Source of the DNA: Bryum argenteum
Lineage: Eukaryota; Streptophyta; Bryopsida; Bryales; Bryaceae
NCBI GenBank assembly: GCA_037043015.1
Contig: CM073327.1
Location: 11,514,727-11,578,726, forward strand
DNA: 64,000 bases
Direction: 5' to 3'
The position numbers were made by a program, and so were the translations under genes. Below are positions 34,702 to 46,289 of the stretch, piece by piece (positions within the stretch are counted from its first letter, which is position 1; the number at the start of each line of letters is the position of its first letter). The notes under the pieces are model-generated. The model had not been told where the DNA came from. It made no database searches and saw only the letters and a program-made list of their open reading frames with translations.

Positions 34702-36330
34702 GTGAGCCAAGTGGAAGTCGAGTTACCCGGCAGCCGGAGAAGAGCTACAGCCGAGATCAAGCAGCTCGCACAAGCTCGCGAATTTGCTTACGAAGAGGAG
34801 GATATCCACTACGCATCCCCTCCTGAGGAGGTAGTCGTCCCGGTTGCGGTAGGGGTGATTCCAGTACCAGCACCCCCATCCGAGAGCGACGCACCGAGCT
34901 CCCCTCCGGGAAGCGAAGGACCGCCCAGTCCGGGCCGAGTCAACCCCGGACCCATGGACCCTAACCCTGTCCTTCCGTTGCGTCGCGCTCCACTCACCCG
35001 GTTAAAGTACAGCCGCTTCGCAGGTGATGGTGGCAAGGACGTGGACGATTGGGTCGAGGAGTTCGTGGCCACCGCTGATGCTAACCTGGAAGATCCGGAG
35101 TCCAGACTCCGTGTCTTTTCCGGGTTGCTAAAAGGGGAAGCGTTGAAGTGGTACAATGATGTACCCGCGGATGTGAAGGCTAACTGGGATCAGCTGAGGA
35201 TAGCCTTCCTACATGCTTTCCGGGAAGCCGGAGGAGAGGCTCGGGCTCTGATGCAACTCGGGAAAGTCCGGAAGCGCGAGTACGAGTCCGTCAGGAAGTA
35301 CGGGCAGAGGGTGAAAGCCCTCATGAACAAGGTGGCCTTCGACATCGCCCCTATGGTAGCCGTCCAGTGGTACGTGGGAGGGCTACCGGAGGATATGTCC
35401 TTCCAGATCCGGAGAAGCAAACCGGAAACGCTCCGGGAAGCCATGGATGCTGCCCTGGATTACGAGGACTCCGCTCAAGCCCTCCGTAGCAGCCGCAAGA
35501 AGGGGAAGGATAAGAAGAAGGAGAAGGGTAAGAAGAAGAAGGACACTGACTCGGACAGTTCCGCGGGTAGCGACGACCCGGACTCGAACGACCCGGATAG
35601 CTCGGAGAGCGGGGAGGAGGCCAAACCGGAGAAGGCCAAGAGTTCAAAGAAATCTAGTTCTGCCACGGTCAAGGTGAAGGTTGAGAAGGAAGATGGTCTC
35701 AAGAAAGTCCTGGCAGAGCTCGAAGCTATCAAGGTGAACATGGCCGAACTCCAGAGTGGCCGCAAAAATCCTCCGACGCAGAGGGCTAACGTGTGGTGCT
35801 CCAAGTGCAAGGAGTACGGACACAACCCCACGGAGTGCCCCAATACGTCTACCCGGAGATCCTCGAAATGGACTGACCCCCAGACCGGGGTTAGATACGT
35901 GTTGGCTGAGGAGGAAGAGGAACCGGAAGAGGAGGATGTGGTTACCCTGTACCAGGTTCATGCGGGATATGGGCGTGGCCGAGGTGTCACCCCGCGTTCA
36001 GGAGGCAGGTCGTACCCAGCCGCCCCAGGAAGGAGTCTACCCGGACAGTCATCCGGGCAGCCCCTCACTGGCACCTACCTGGACTACGTCATCTGTTACC
36101 GATGCGGGAGAAGAGGGCATTATGCCAGTGGCTGCGACGTACCTGACGTCGAGCCCGGTGCCCCGAAGAACTTACCCTGTCAGGGTTGCCACGAATACGG
36201 ACATAACCTCGAGGGTTGTCCGAAGAAGCCCCCTCCGAAGGTCATCTACAAGTCTGTGCAGACCCCTCCGCGTTCTCAGTCCGGCCTCAACTACGGTTCC
36301 ACGGCCGGCATAGAGAACCCGGATAAATGA
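34702..36330 (+). CDS. Gag of element B
   Basis: An open frame of about 540 codons. The first residues have no ATG (34702 is GTG), so the true start is upstream, or the internal Met in GPMDPNPV is used. It contains a retrotransposon Gag core (WDQLRIAFLHAFREAGGEAR, YGQRVKALM), a long Lys/Asp/Ser-rich linker, and three CCHC zinc knuckles: CSKCKEYGHNPTEC, CYRCGRRGHYASGC and CQGCHEYGHNLEGC. The frame ends in TGA at 36328-36330 but continues open in the same frame into the protease region, so the TGA may be either a genuine gag terminus or a nonsense change. Confidence 0.85.
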   Translation: MSQVEVELPGSRRRATAEIKQLAQAREFAYEEEDIHYASPPEEVVVPVAVGVIPVPAPPSESDAPSSPPGSEGPPSPGRVNPGPMDPNPVLPLRRAPLTRLKYSRFAGDGGKDVDDWVEEFVATADANLEDPESRLRVFSGLLKGEALKWYNDVPADVKANWDQLRIAFLHAFREAGGEARALMQLGKVRKREYESVRKYGQRVKALMNKVAFDIAPMVAVQWYVGGLPEDMSFQIRRSKPETLREAMDAALDYEDSAQALRSSRKKGKDKKKEKGKKKKDTDSDSSAGSDDPDSNDPDSSESGEEAKPEKAKSSKKSSSATVKVKVEKEDGLKKVLAELEAIKVNMAELQSGRKNPPTQRANVWCSKCKEYGHNPTECPNTSTRRSSKWTDPQTGVRYVLAEEEEEPEEEDVVTLYQVHAGYGRGRGVTPRSGGRSYPAAPGRSLPGQSSGQPLTGTYLDYVICYRCGRRGHYASGCDVPDVEPGAPKNLPCQGCHEYGHNLEGCPKKPPPKVIYKSVQTPPRSQSGLNYGSTAGIENPDK

Positions 36331-36339
36331 GGGTGCGAG

Positions 36340-37029
36340 GTGGAGCTACCCGGCGAACAGGAGGCCGCAGTCAATAAAGTCTCCACGCGTAGCTCCACCC
36401 AGGAAAAGAACAACACAGGCTCGAGGCGACAGAAGAAGGCGATCCGGGAGGCAAACCGGAAAGCACAAGAAGATGAGGAACCCGGGCAGGAAGAGGAAGA
36501 CGAAGAGCCTACCCGGGTAGAGCTCCCAACACCACCCCTGGCAGACGCTGAAAAAGGGGTGGAACCCACCAAGCTTGATCGTGACATCAGTGACGAGGTC
36601 AGGGCGGACCTTGCCGCAACCCGGGCAGACCCGGACCGCAGGGTTGTCCATTTCCAGGACAACCCTGTCGTGATCAAACCCGGACCCCAAGTGAGGGTTG
36701 ATGAGTATGATATCCTGCAAGACATCAAGGACACGCAGGCCAATTTGACTATCGGGCAGCTTCTCCACGATAACGCCAATTATCAGAAGACTGTCCGGGA
36801 AGCCTGGATTCAACGGCGGAAGAAGAGATACAAGCTTCCTTCAGTTGCGGTGAACTTCGCGCAGGTGGAGGATTTCGGCGCGCCCGAACTGCAGGTCGAA
36901 GTTGATGGCTGCATCATCCCCGATGTCCCAGTAGATGGTGGCTCCGGCGTGAACCTGATGTTGGAGGACACGGCTCACGACCTCGGATACACTACCCCTG
37001 AAACGACCATTGGTCCTTCGCATGGCTGA
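36340..37029 (+). pseudogene. Protease region of element B, frameshifted
   Basis: Same frame as gag after the TGA. Acidic linker followed by an aspartic protease start (VDGGSGVNLM near 36941). The frame must shift by one base at about 37010-37025 to continue as LRMADQSRVAP and the LLGRPWL protease end in the next ORF. Confidence 0.7.
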
Positions 37030-40000
37030 CCAATCCCGGGTAGCCCCGGTTGGGAGGCTTTCCAGGGTTCCCACCATCATAGGGAGAGTGACTTACCCCC
37101 TGAACTTTGTCATTATCCGGGTAGCAACCGGGCGACCCTTCCGGATGCTCCTGGGCCGACCCTGGCTCTACATGGCCCGGGTAATAGTGGACTGGGGAGA
37201 GAAGGAATTCCGGGTTGGGAAGAGGCCGACCCTCATCATCCCCTGGATGCATTCCGCCCATGAAGGGGAAACACACGAATCCGACGGCTACACCACGGAG
37301 TGGTCGGATACGGATAATCCCACTTCACAAGCCAGCTACCTGGTGGGCGAATTCTCCGGGTTGGTAGAGCAGGACTTCGCATTCCCGGATTCCGTGACGG
37401 AAGAAGGACGGGAACTGGGTGCAGATGAGGAGGTCGAGGAAAAACCGGAGATGGATGACAGATCCCTGGGAGAATCGTGCGTAGCCCTTTCCGAGAAGTG
37501 GATACGGAAGCAGCTCGCCGACCCCGCTGGACAACCCTGTCGACTCACCGGGGAGGGGGTTATTCCCTGGGGAAACTTGGGAATAACCCCGGAAGAGGCC
37601 GAACCCGAGCGCATTAAAGGCGTCGTATCGCCCAAGGATTTTGAGGAGGTCGAAGTAGGCCCCGGGAAGAAGTTCTTCTTGGGAAAGACCCTGACTACCC
37701 GGGAGAAGAGCGAGTACAGCGCCCTGCTAACCGGGTTTGCCGATGTGTTCGCCTGGGCACCTACAGACCTCCGAGGTATTCCTCCGCAGCTAGGAGAGCA
37801 CCAAATCGATCTGGTGGAAGGGGTTAGCCCGGTTCGCCAGCGACAGTACCGGCTTAACCCGAAGTACTCCCTGATGGTGAAGGAGGAAATCGACCGACTA
37901 CTGGAGGCCGGATTCATCTATCCGGTTAACAACACGGAGTGGGTGTCCCCGATTGTGGTGGTACCGAAGAAAACCGGGGCGGATGGGAAGGTGAAAATCC
38001 GGGTTTGCCAGGACTTCCGTAAGCTCAACGCCGCCACCAAGAAGGATTACTTTCCACTCCCGTTTACCGACATTATCCTGGATCATGTGGCCGGGCAGGA
38101 GCTTTACAGTTTCCTGGACGGGTTCTCCGGGTACAACCAGGTCTCCATCCGTGAAGGTGACCAGCTTAAAACGACTTTCACTACGGAATGGGGGACCTAC
38201 GCGTTCAACCGGATGCCGTTCGGGTTGTGTAACGCCCCGGGCACCTTCCAGCGGCTCATGATGGATATCTTCAAGGACTTTCTTCGGCATTTCCTAGAAG
38301 TATTCATTGATGATTTCGCAGTGTTCGGAAAGCGGGAGAATCACCTGGAGCACTTGCGGAAAACCTTCCAGCGCTGTAGGGAGACCAACCTCAAGCTCCA
38401 TCCGGGGAAATGTTTTTTCGGAATGGAGACCGGGTTGCTACTCGGGCACGTGGTGAGCTGGAGAGGACTGCAGGTGGATACGGACAAGGTCAGTGCTATC
38501 CTGACACTAGCCCCACCGCGAACTGTGAAGGAGGTTCGTGGATTCCTGGGTTGTGTGGGATACTACAGGCGCTTCATCGACGGATATGCCCGGAAAGCGG
38601 CCCCATTAACGGCCTTGCTGAAAAAGGATGAGCCCTTCCTGTGGAAACCGGAGAGGCAAGCCGCTTTCGAGGACCTGAAGCAGCAGCTAACCCGGGCACC
38701 TATCCTGGCACCTCCGGATTGGACCCGGGAATTCCATGTTACCCTGGACGCCTCGGGGTGGTGCCTAGGAGCCATCCTGTGGCAGCCGGATGAGCAAAAG
38801 CGGGAGAGGCCTATCTACTACGCCAGCCGACAGATGAGTTCAGCGGAAAGGAATTACACCACCACCGAACGCGAGGCCCTGGCTGTAGTCTATGCCTGCA
38901 AGAAGTTTCGGCACTATCTACTCGGATATCGGGTGGTCTTCCATACGGATCACGATTCGCTCAAATATCTGGTGAATAAGCCGGATCTGTCCGGACGGAT
39001 AGCCCGGTGGATTCTCCTGCTACAGGAGTTTACCTACGAGGTGATCGTCAAACCGGGTAGGGCAAATGCCAATGCCGACTACTTGTCCAGGATGCGAGGC
39101 GAGCCGGCCCTGGAAGACATTTCCTCCCTGTTCCCCGACGAATTCCCGGATAGCCAGGATAGGCCGGAAGTTGCTGTGCTGCAAGTGGAAAGCGAGGCAC
39201 TTTCCGAATTCCAGGAGATCCGGGATTACCTTCTGACCCAGCGTTACCCCGCAGGCATGAACCGGGAAGAAAAGAGCGTCTTCCAACACCGTGTGGCTCC
39301 ATATACTTTAATCAACGGAGTCCTGTTCCGGATGGGAGCCGATGACAGGCTGCGCCGGTGTTTGGAACCCGGAGAGCGGAGGCAGGTGATGGAGGCTTTA
39401 CACGCGGGAGATTCCGGAGGGCACCTAGCCGCCATGAGTATGGTTAACCGTATTAAGAGCGCAGGGTATTGGTGGCCCTTCGTAATCCGGGATGTCCGGC
39501 AATACGTCCAGCGCTGCGACCAATGCCAGCGGACAGGACAACCGGGTTTCCGGAACCACTGGCCTCTGACCCCGATTTTTCCCCTGGCCCCTTTTGTCAA
39601 ATGGGGAATCGACTTTGTAGGTCCGATCGCCCCCATTACCAAAACCCGGAAGCGTTACATCATACTCGCGACCAATTACGCCACGAAGTGGGTGGAAGCC
39701 AGGGCAACCCGCGGAAATGATGCCAGGACGGCAGCATCGTTCCTGTTCGAGGAGATCATGATGCGGTTCGGCCATCCCCTGGAACTGGTCAGTGACCGGG
39801 GAACACACTTCATCAATGATGTCATCGAGGACATCACCACCAAGTATGCAATCCGGCACCGCAAGACAACCCCGTACAATCCCAAGGCCAATGGTCAGAC
39901 AGAGCGGTCAAATGGCACCATCGGCAAAATGTTAAACAAGATGGTATCCGCCCATAAGACCGATTGGGACAGGTAGCTTGCGTCCGCGGTTCACGCATAC

Positions 40001-40522
40001 AACACGGCGGAGAAAACAACCACCGGCAAGACCCCGTACTTCATGGTCTTCGGCCAGGAGGCCATTCACGGAGTTGAGCTTGCAGTTGAGACTCACCGGG
40101 TTATGGCTACGCGGCTCGGAGAAGAGGGAGACGGCAAACCGGAAAGGTTGCAAGCCATCGATGCCTTGGAGGAGGGCCGGGCAGAAGGTATGGGGAGAAA
40201 CCGGAAAGTGCAGGAGGATCGGAAGGAGAAGTATGATACGAGACTTCCCGGGGACCACGGAATCCGAGAAGGCGGCCTTGTGCTCCTGTCGACGGCCGCC
40301 ATCAAAACTTCCCGGGTAAGCTACACACCACACCGGGATGGGCCCTTACCGGGTAGCCCAAGTGTTTCCCAACGGATCCCTCCGCTTGGAGGATTTACTG
40401 AGGTAACCGCATGGATACGCGTGTGAGCGGGTCGAGGGTGAAACAGTACCACCCGGAGGAGTTGACGGATGAAGAGGTTCTGTCACAGGAGGACGAACCT
40501 CCACCGCACAAGTCCGAGTAAT
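37010..40522 (+). pseudogene. Pol of element B (RT, RNase H, integrase) with in-frame TAG
   Basis: Contains RT (catalytic FIDD near 38306), RNase H (TLDAS near 38746, TEREALAVVYA) and integrase (H2C2 finger with CDQCQ, D in GIDFVGP, D in VSDRGTHF, E in GQTERSNG). A TAG at 39974-39976 follows DWDR, where Ty3 integrases normally have Trp (TGG to TAG), and the same frame continues to about 40426. The element is therefore defective, though its RT and RNase H regions are unbroken. Confidence 0.85.
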
Positions 40523-40577
40523 CGCGTTCTTGGGGGGTGAGTGTTCGCGAGGACGCTCACGAGATGAAAAAGGGTAA

Positions 40578-43500
40578 TGTCAAACCTCATTTTTCGTTTT
40601 TGCCCCAATTTGGTCCGGATAGTGCTTAGTAGTAGTTAAATAGGATAAATAACGCCCAGTAACCGGCTATCCGGTAATAACCGGGTAGGGTTAGCTTAGC
40701 CAGGGGACCCGCCCGTCCGGGAGCATCCTAAAGCTTAGTGGGCAGGATAGGATAGCGGAATTTCTAACCCGCCTTTTGCTTCGTAACCTTTGCTTTTAAA
40801 ACTCGTGCACGGACTCACCGTGCCTAGCCCGAGCACTGAGCGCCCGGGTAGGGCTTAGCCGACCAGTCTCGGGTCTGCCTCAAACCGGGAAGGCATATAC
40901 TGACCCGGGATGCACCGATCGGGCATGTGCCGACCGGGCATGAGAGGCCCGGGTACGATCTGTCCGGGCACGACCCGGACAGTCATTGCCCGGCCCGGCT
41001 ATGGCCCGACCGAACATAGACCGACCGGTTATAACCCGGCCGGTTATCAATGGCCGGAGAGGCCGCCGGGTGGAAGGACGGTCCGGGCGGTATAACCACC
41101 GGCGGCGCCGACAGTCCCGGGCTGACAAGCCCGTGATTAAGGCTGCGCCGCCAAAAGGGTACTGCCACCTCCCCCACTCTCTTTTGTCGTTAATGGCACG
41201 GGGAAGGCCGTTGTCCTTCCTTTTTGATTTTCTCCCCCCCCTTTCCTCTCTTCCTCGTTTTTCGTGCGCCATTGCCGACTGAGTTGCTCCCCCAAATCTC
41301 GCACGAGCCTGTACACGCGGCCGTCCTGCACACCATAGCCCGGAGAGGAGGAGTACGGAGACATGGCCGGGGAAGGAGACGCCCGGAGGAAAGGGAAAAG
41401 GGTGATGGAGGAGTCCTCAGACTCAGAGGAGGAGGGGGCGACTGGACAGCACTCTCCTGTCCCCACTACCCGGGCACAAGGAGAGACGGCACCAGCCAAC
41501 ACCGATCGGTTACCCGGGTGGGAGGATTTCACCCCGCGGAGGCAGGAGATCGACCTACGCCTCCCGGTACCCCCATTCCGGATAACGGAGGAACACCCCT
41601 TGCAACCGATCGCCCACGCTTTGCACGTATGCACGCAAGAGCATCTGCAAATGCATAAGGCCCTGCGTGGGATATCGGTAGCTCTCCGGACTGGCCAGGT
41701 GGAGCGGTACCCGACATGGTGCGGGATCTAGTCCAGAGAATCGCGGCGGCCCGGCAAGCATCAACGAGGGGTCCCTCATCATCCTTCGGCAAGCCCGGGA
41801 AATCCAGCAGTTGGAGGAGGAACTGTCTAAGCAGCAGGGGTACGCTCGGCAGCACCTTTTCGGGCTCAGGAGATTCCTGTATGCACCCGGAGAGGCACAG
41901 CTGAAGGCTCAGCTGCTCGACGCCCAATTCCAGGCATCGGGATCGGACCTCCCAACCCGGATGGCGGCGTACATGAAGAAGGCCGCGGAAAGGATGGAAG
42001 GAGCCCTCCCGAGAGATGAGAGGACTCATCGGAGAGATGGCCCGACCATTCCCGGGAGGCACCTCCCCGACGGTAGTAGAGACACCCCCATCCGAGTACC
42101 CCGGTGACTAAGGAGGCGGGCGGAGAGGAGGAAGAGCATACCGATCCCGTGGCCATGGAGGAGCCGATCCCCGCCACCAAACCCGAGCCCGGAGAAGACC
42201 ATGAGGGAGGTGGGGGCCTTGCACTCCCCCTGCAAGGACGCTCCGGAGAGTATAGAGGCAAACCGGGGAGGCATAACCCCGGTGGATGGAGAGGCTTCTC
42301 GGATAGCAGAGGAGGATACCCGGGTAAGGGATCCTTCCCCCATTTCCCCGGTCCGGACTGTGGACCCCGAGGACAGGAGTCCTATTCCTGCCCAAGAGGC
42401 CACAATCCAACCAGGACAGGAGGAGGAGGACGATACCCGGCCAACCGGATTGGGAACAGAGGAGTCGCGGACACCTAGCTGTCCGGGTTTAGCCGTTCCA
42501 TCGGAGCCCTTGGACCTCAGGGCCCTCCCCGAGAAGGTGCTAACCGCGGAGGTCACCCCCCTTATCCATGAGGACTTGATCGATGTCCCGGAAATCGGGG
42601 AGGCACTCCCGGACACCTCAGCCCCGATGCCTTCAGGGGATACTGAGATCCTCGGGAGCGGAGGGACTGCCCCAATACTCCAGGAGACAGAGAACGAGGA
42701 AGAGGAGGTCACCTCCCAACCTCAGGTTGGGAGCGCAGAGAGATCGAGATCTGCGAGATCTAGGAGTCTGCGAGGTAGGGCGAGCGTGACAAGAAGGACT
42801 AGGGCCGAATGGGTTACTGGCGGATGCATCTGGCCGAGGATAGGGTTAGATTTTAGTGCCTTTATGGCGAGTAGGAGGATGACGGCGTTAGACTGACAAA
42901 GGCCGGATTTAGAAAGATTCCCTGGCGCAGGATTTTGTCCTCTTCTGGGATGCCAGGGAGGATCTGCTACTTAGCCGAGGGAAGGATACTCCTCGGGGTC
43001 TTTTTGTGATTCTCGCAATACCTAATCCAGGTGCAAGCACGCCTCGTTCTCATCTCCCTCGTGTGTGTGCGTGTGTGTGTCTGATTGTGTGTCCTTCTCC
43101 TTTTCTGTCTTGTCTCATTGGGTCGGGGGTGTTTGCGAGTCCGCAGGACCCTTGCTATCCGGGCAAGAGAGAGAGCGGTTCCGTCCTTGAACGGAGAGTA
43201 GTACGGGAGGTAGAGAAGGCGACGGGGAGGAGTGCGGCTAGCGAACGGCACTTGCCACTTAGGGTTCGGTCCGGTCTGTCCGTGTAGCGTCTGGGATTAC
43301 AGCGGCCAGGAAGGGATTCCGGCCGCTCAACCGACTCCCGAGAACACCATCGGTTGAGTCCCCCTAGATCGCTGAAGTCCGGGTAGGCGGGTTTGTCTCA
43401 GAGGTGATAGCGGTGAACTCCGGGCGATCGCACCATCCCCACCCGAGAACCCGGGATCTACTAACCGGGTAGTAAGTTGTGATAACCGGACCATAGGAGA

Positions 43501-43946
43501 ACCGGATACCAACCTTTGTGACATGCGTGTGGATTTAGAGTCCAGGCGTAGAGGGAGGTATAAGGGAAGTTCCTAACAGGGTAAGGAGAGAGAGAGTCTC
43601 GGTGACCTTTCCGGTCACGTTAATCAACGGAGAAGTGGCCTAATCCCCCACTTATCTAAGTCCGGGAAAATCCCTCCGAGGTGAATACAGGCTAAATTAA
43701 ACCACAAAGACTAAACACCTCTCCTCTCTCCGTCCGGGCAGCTCTTCCGGAGACGGGATATAGGGCACGAGAGGGGATAGGATAGAACCCGGATAGCACA
43801 AATCCGGGTTAGCTAATCAGTGAAATCTGTTGCGTTTGCACTTCACAGGATCTCCGTGGAACGAATACTCGGGTTCTTGTTTAGGAAACCTCTTTTACCG
43901 TGAAAAAGGGTTATCCGGGCACGAATCGGAAAAGCACGTTACGACA
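40578..43946 (+). repeat. Full-length 3.37-kb LTR of element B
   Basis: Begins TGTCAAACC after the purine-rich GATGAAAAAGGG and ends TACGACA, 10 bases before a tRNA-Asp-type PBS. Both borders are independently confirmed by the TSD-flanked inverted copies at 34095 and 45413. Contains CGGGTA/CCCGG-rich repeats (40900-41070), a coding stretch, a TG dinucleotide run (about 43065-43090) and a pyrimidine/purine-rich 3' part. Confidence 0.75.
41363..42896 (+). pseudogene. ORF carried inside the LTR of element B
   Basis: Starts MAGEGDARRKGKRVMEESSD and breaks into several frames in this copy. The inverted partial copy (about 44091-44626, minus strand) keeps one frame further, through LRLPVPPFRITEEHPLQPIA and a coiled-coil segment (REIQQLEEELSKQQGYARQH). 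The later part (42201-42896) is acidic and ends in a basic RSRSARSRSLRG segment. No domain is recognised. A coding sequence inside an LTR is unusual; it may be an accessory gene or a captured one. Confidence 0.45.
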
Positions 43947-44090
43947 CGATTACTTTTGGCGCCGCTGCCGGGGATCCTAAAGCTGCAAGTTCGACATTTC
44001 TGCCAGGAGAGAAGGAGATTCGCGCTGGAGGTTCTGGTGACGAGATTGAAGCTCACTCACCTCGTCTTGCAGGAAGGAGTTGCAAGTGCG
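43947..44090 (+). other. Second PBS and leader of element B
   Basis: Repeats the sequence that follows the left LTR end (PBS TGGCGCCGCTGCCGGGGA at 43957-43974), then stops abruptly at a junction with inverted LTR sequence. Confidence 0.7.
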
Positions 44091-45413
44091 TGCCTCTCCG
44101 GGTGCATACAGGAATCTCCTGAGCCCGAAAAGGTGCTGCCGAGCGTACCCCTGCTGCTTAGACAGTTCCTCCTCCAACTGCTGGATTTCCCGGGCTTGCC
44201 GAAGGATGATGAGGGACCCCTCGTTGATGCTTGCCCGGGCTGCCGCATTCTCCTGGACTAGATCCCGCACCATGTCGGGGTACCGCTCCACCTGGCGATC
44301 CGGGAGAGCTACCGATATCCCGCGCAGGGCCTTATGCATTTGCAGATGCTCTTGCGTGCATACGTGCAAAGCGTGGGCGATCGGTTGCAAGGGGTGTTCC
44401 TCCGTTATCCGGAATGGGGGTACCGGGAGGCGTAGGTCGATCTCCTGCCTCCGCGGGGTGAAATCCTCCCACCCGGGTAACCGATCGGTGTTGGCTGGTG
44501 CCGTCTCTCCTTGTGCCCGGGTAGTGGGGACGGAGAGTCTTTGTCGATCGCCCCCTCCTCCTCTGAGTCTGAGGACTCCTCCATCACCCTTTTCCCTTTC
44601 CTCCGGGCGTCTCCTTCCCCGGCCATGTCTCCGTACTCCTCCTCTCCGGGCTATGGTGTGCAGGACGGCCGCGTGTACAGGCTCGTGCGAGATTTGGGGG
44701 AGCAACTCAGTCGGCAATGGCGCACGAAAAACGAGGAAGAGAGGAAAGGGGGGGGAGAAAATCAAAAAGGAAGGACAACGGCCTTCCCCGTGCCATTAAC
44801 GACAAAAGAGAGTGGGGGAGGTGGCAGTACCCTTTTGGCGGCGCAGCCTTAATCACGGGCTTGTCGGCCGGGATCAGTCAGCGCCGCCGGTGGTTATACC
44901 GCCCGGACCGTCCTTCCACCCGGCGGCCTCTCCGGCCATTGATAACCGGCCGGGTTATAACCGGTCGGTCTATGTTCGGTCGGGCCATAGCCGGGCCGGG
45001 CAATGACTGTCCGGGTCGTGCCCGGACAGATCGTACCCGGGCCTCTCATGCCCGGTCGGCACATGCCCGATCGGTGCATCCCGGGTCAGTATATGCCTTC
45101 CCGGTTTGAGGCAGACCCGAGACTGGTCGGCTAAGCCCTACCCGGGCGCTCAGTGCTCGGGCTAGGCACGGTGAGTCCGTGCACGAGTTTTAAAAGCAAA
45201 GGTTACGAAGCAAAAGGCGGGTTAGAAATTCCGCTATCCTATCCTGCCCACTAAGCTTTAGGATGCTCCCGGACAGGCAGGTCCCTGGCTAAGCTAACCC
45301 TACCCGGTTATTACCCGGATAGCCGGTTACCAGGGCGTTATTTATCCTATTTAACTACTACTAAGCACTATCCGGACCAAATTGGGGCAAAAACGAAAAA
45401 ATGAGGTTTGACA
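44091..45413 (-). repeat. Inverted first 1.3 kb of LTR, element B
   Basis: Reverse complement of about 40578-41900 with small differences, ending TTTGACA against the target duplication CGGAG. Confidence 0.8.
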
Positions 45414-45779
45414 CGGAGCAACTGTGGAGATAGTAGAAGAACTACGTGGGGTCAAGAGAACCGTTGACGCGTTCATGACGGACTCCATCAAGCCGTAGAG
45501 GCGATACTTTCCAGCTCTAAGCTTCCAGATCGTAGAATTATTCTCTAGGATGATTGGGTCTACGACCATGGAGTACTGAACTTGATTAGTATCAGGTTCT
45601 TGAATTTCTCTCTCTAACCACAGTGAAGATGCATCGTAGCCGAATCGAATTCCAAGCCACGATGCAGTGATGTCTACGACACCTTCAAGCCCTACGGACA
45701 TGCAAATGGGAACAAGAGCTCCTTGTGACACAATCTCAACCATGTCTGCACCAATGGGTTCAGAGGAGAAGGAAGCCAT
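45414..45779 (-). pseudogene. MULE-like transposase copy 2, N-terminal segment
   Basis: Starts at the ATG at 45779 (MASFSSEPIGADMVEIV) and encodes about 120 residues, including WLGIRFGYDASSLWLE and LRAGKYRLYGLMES, with no recognised domain. Removing element B and one CGGAG joins this frame to the central segment without a shift. A TATA-like TTTTATAG lies at about 45855 on the minus strand. Confidence 0.65.
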
Positions 45780-46178
45780 GATGTGCGAGACGACCAACGA
45801 GCATCGACAGTGGATGTGAGAAAATGATACAGACTAGGTATGATGCGGACTATAAAAGAAAATTGGTAGTAAGAACTCGTAGTGAAGTAAATAAGATTAG
45901 GAGAGTGGATAAATCAGACAATTACCATAATATAGAGTAAGTATTGTATACCATCAGGCAAATGAAATTAGTATCATTAATGTGCAAGTGTTGACAGTCT
46001 CAAAATAGGAAAAGAGACGGCGGCCGTCAATGTCAGAGCATTTGTATGCAAATTCAAATAATAGATTAGCATCTCATGTCAGAGACTGTCACAATTTGCA
46101 GACCATGAGCCGTCATAGTTGATGCGATAATTGATGATGAACTGCGCAAATTAGGTAGGGGGCGGCTTGTAAACTTTG

Positions 46179-46186
46179 TATAAATA
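46179..46186 (+). promoter_or_regulatory. TATA box of acidic nuclear protein gene
   Basis: TATAAATA about 105 bases before the ATG at 46290. 45.78-46.29 kb is a divergent promoter region between this gene and transposase copy 2. Confidence 0.6.
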
Positions 46187-46289
46187 GGAGTAGGACGACG
46201 AGATGGTCCTTTTCTTTGTTTGTTTAGCTCGTGTATGTAAGGTATTGAGACGGTAAGATCTGTGTCCTTTTGTTTAGAGTCTTGTCGTT

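Larger units (their letters stand above)
34095..45413. mobile_element. Composite, inside-out Ty3/gypsy element B (11.3 kb)
   Basis: Flanked by perfect 5-bp duplications CGGAG (34090-34094 and 45414-45418) in the first exon of MULE copy 2. The outermost sequences are the two ends of one LTR in minus orientation (TGTCGTAACG at left, GGTTTGACA at right), whereas the body runs on the plus strand. Order: inverted LTR 3' end, plus LTR 3' end, PBS, gag, PR, RT, RH, IN, polypurine tract, complete 3.37-kb plus LTR, PBS and leader again, inverted first 1.3 kb of LTR. Junctions show only a few bases of overlap. Proposed origins are self-integration, template switching, or a misassembled foldback. Confidence 0.8.
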
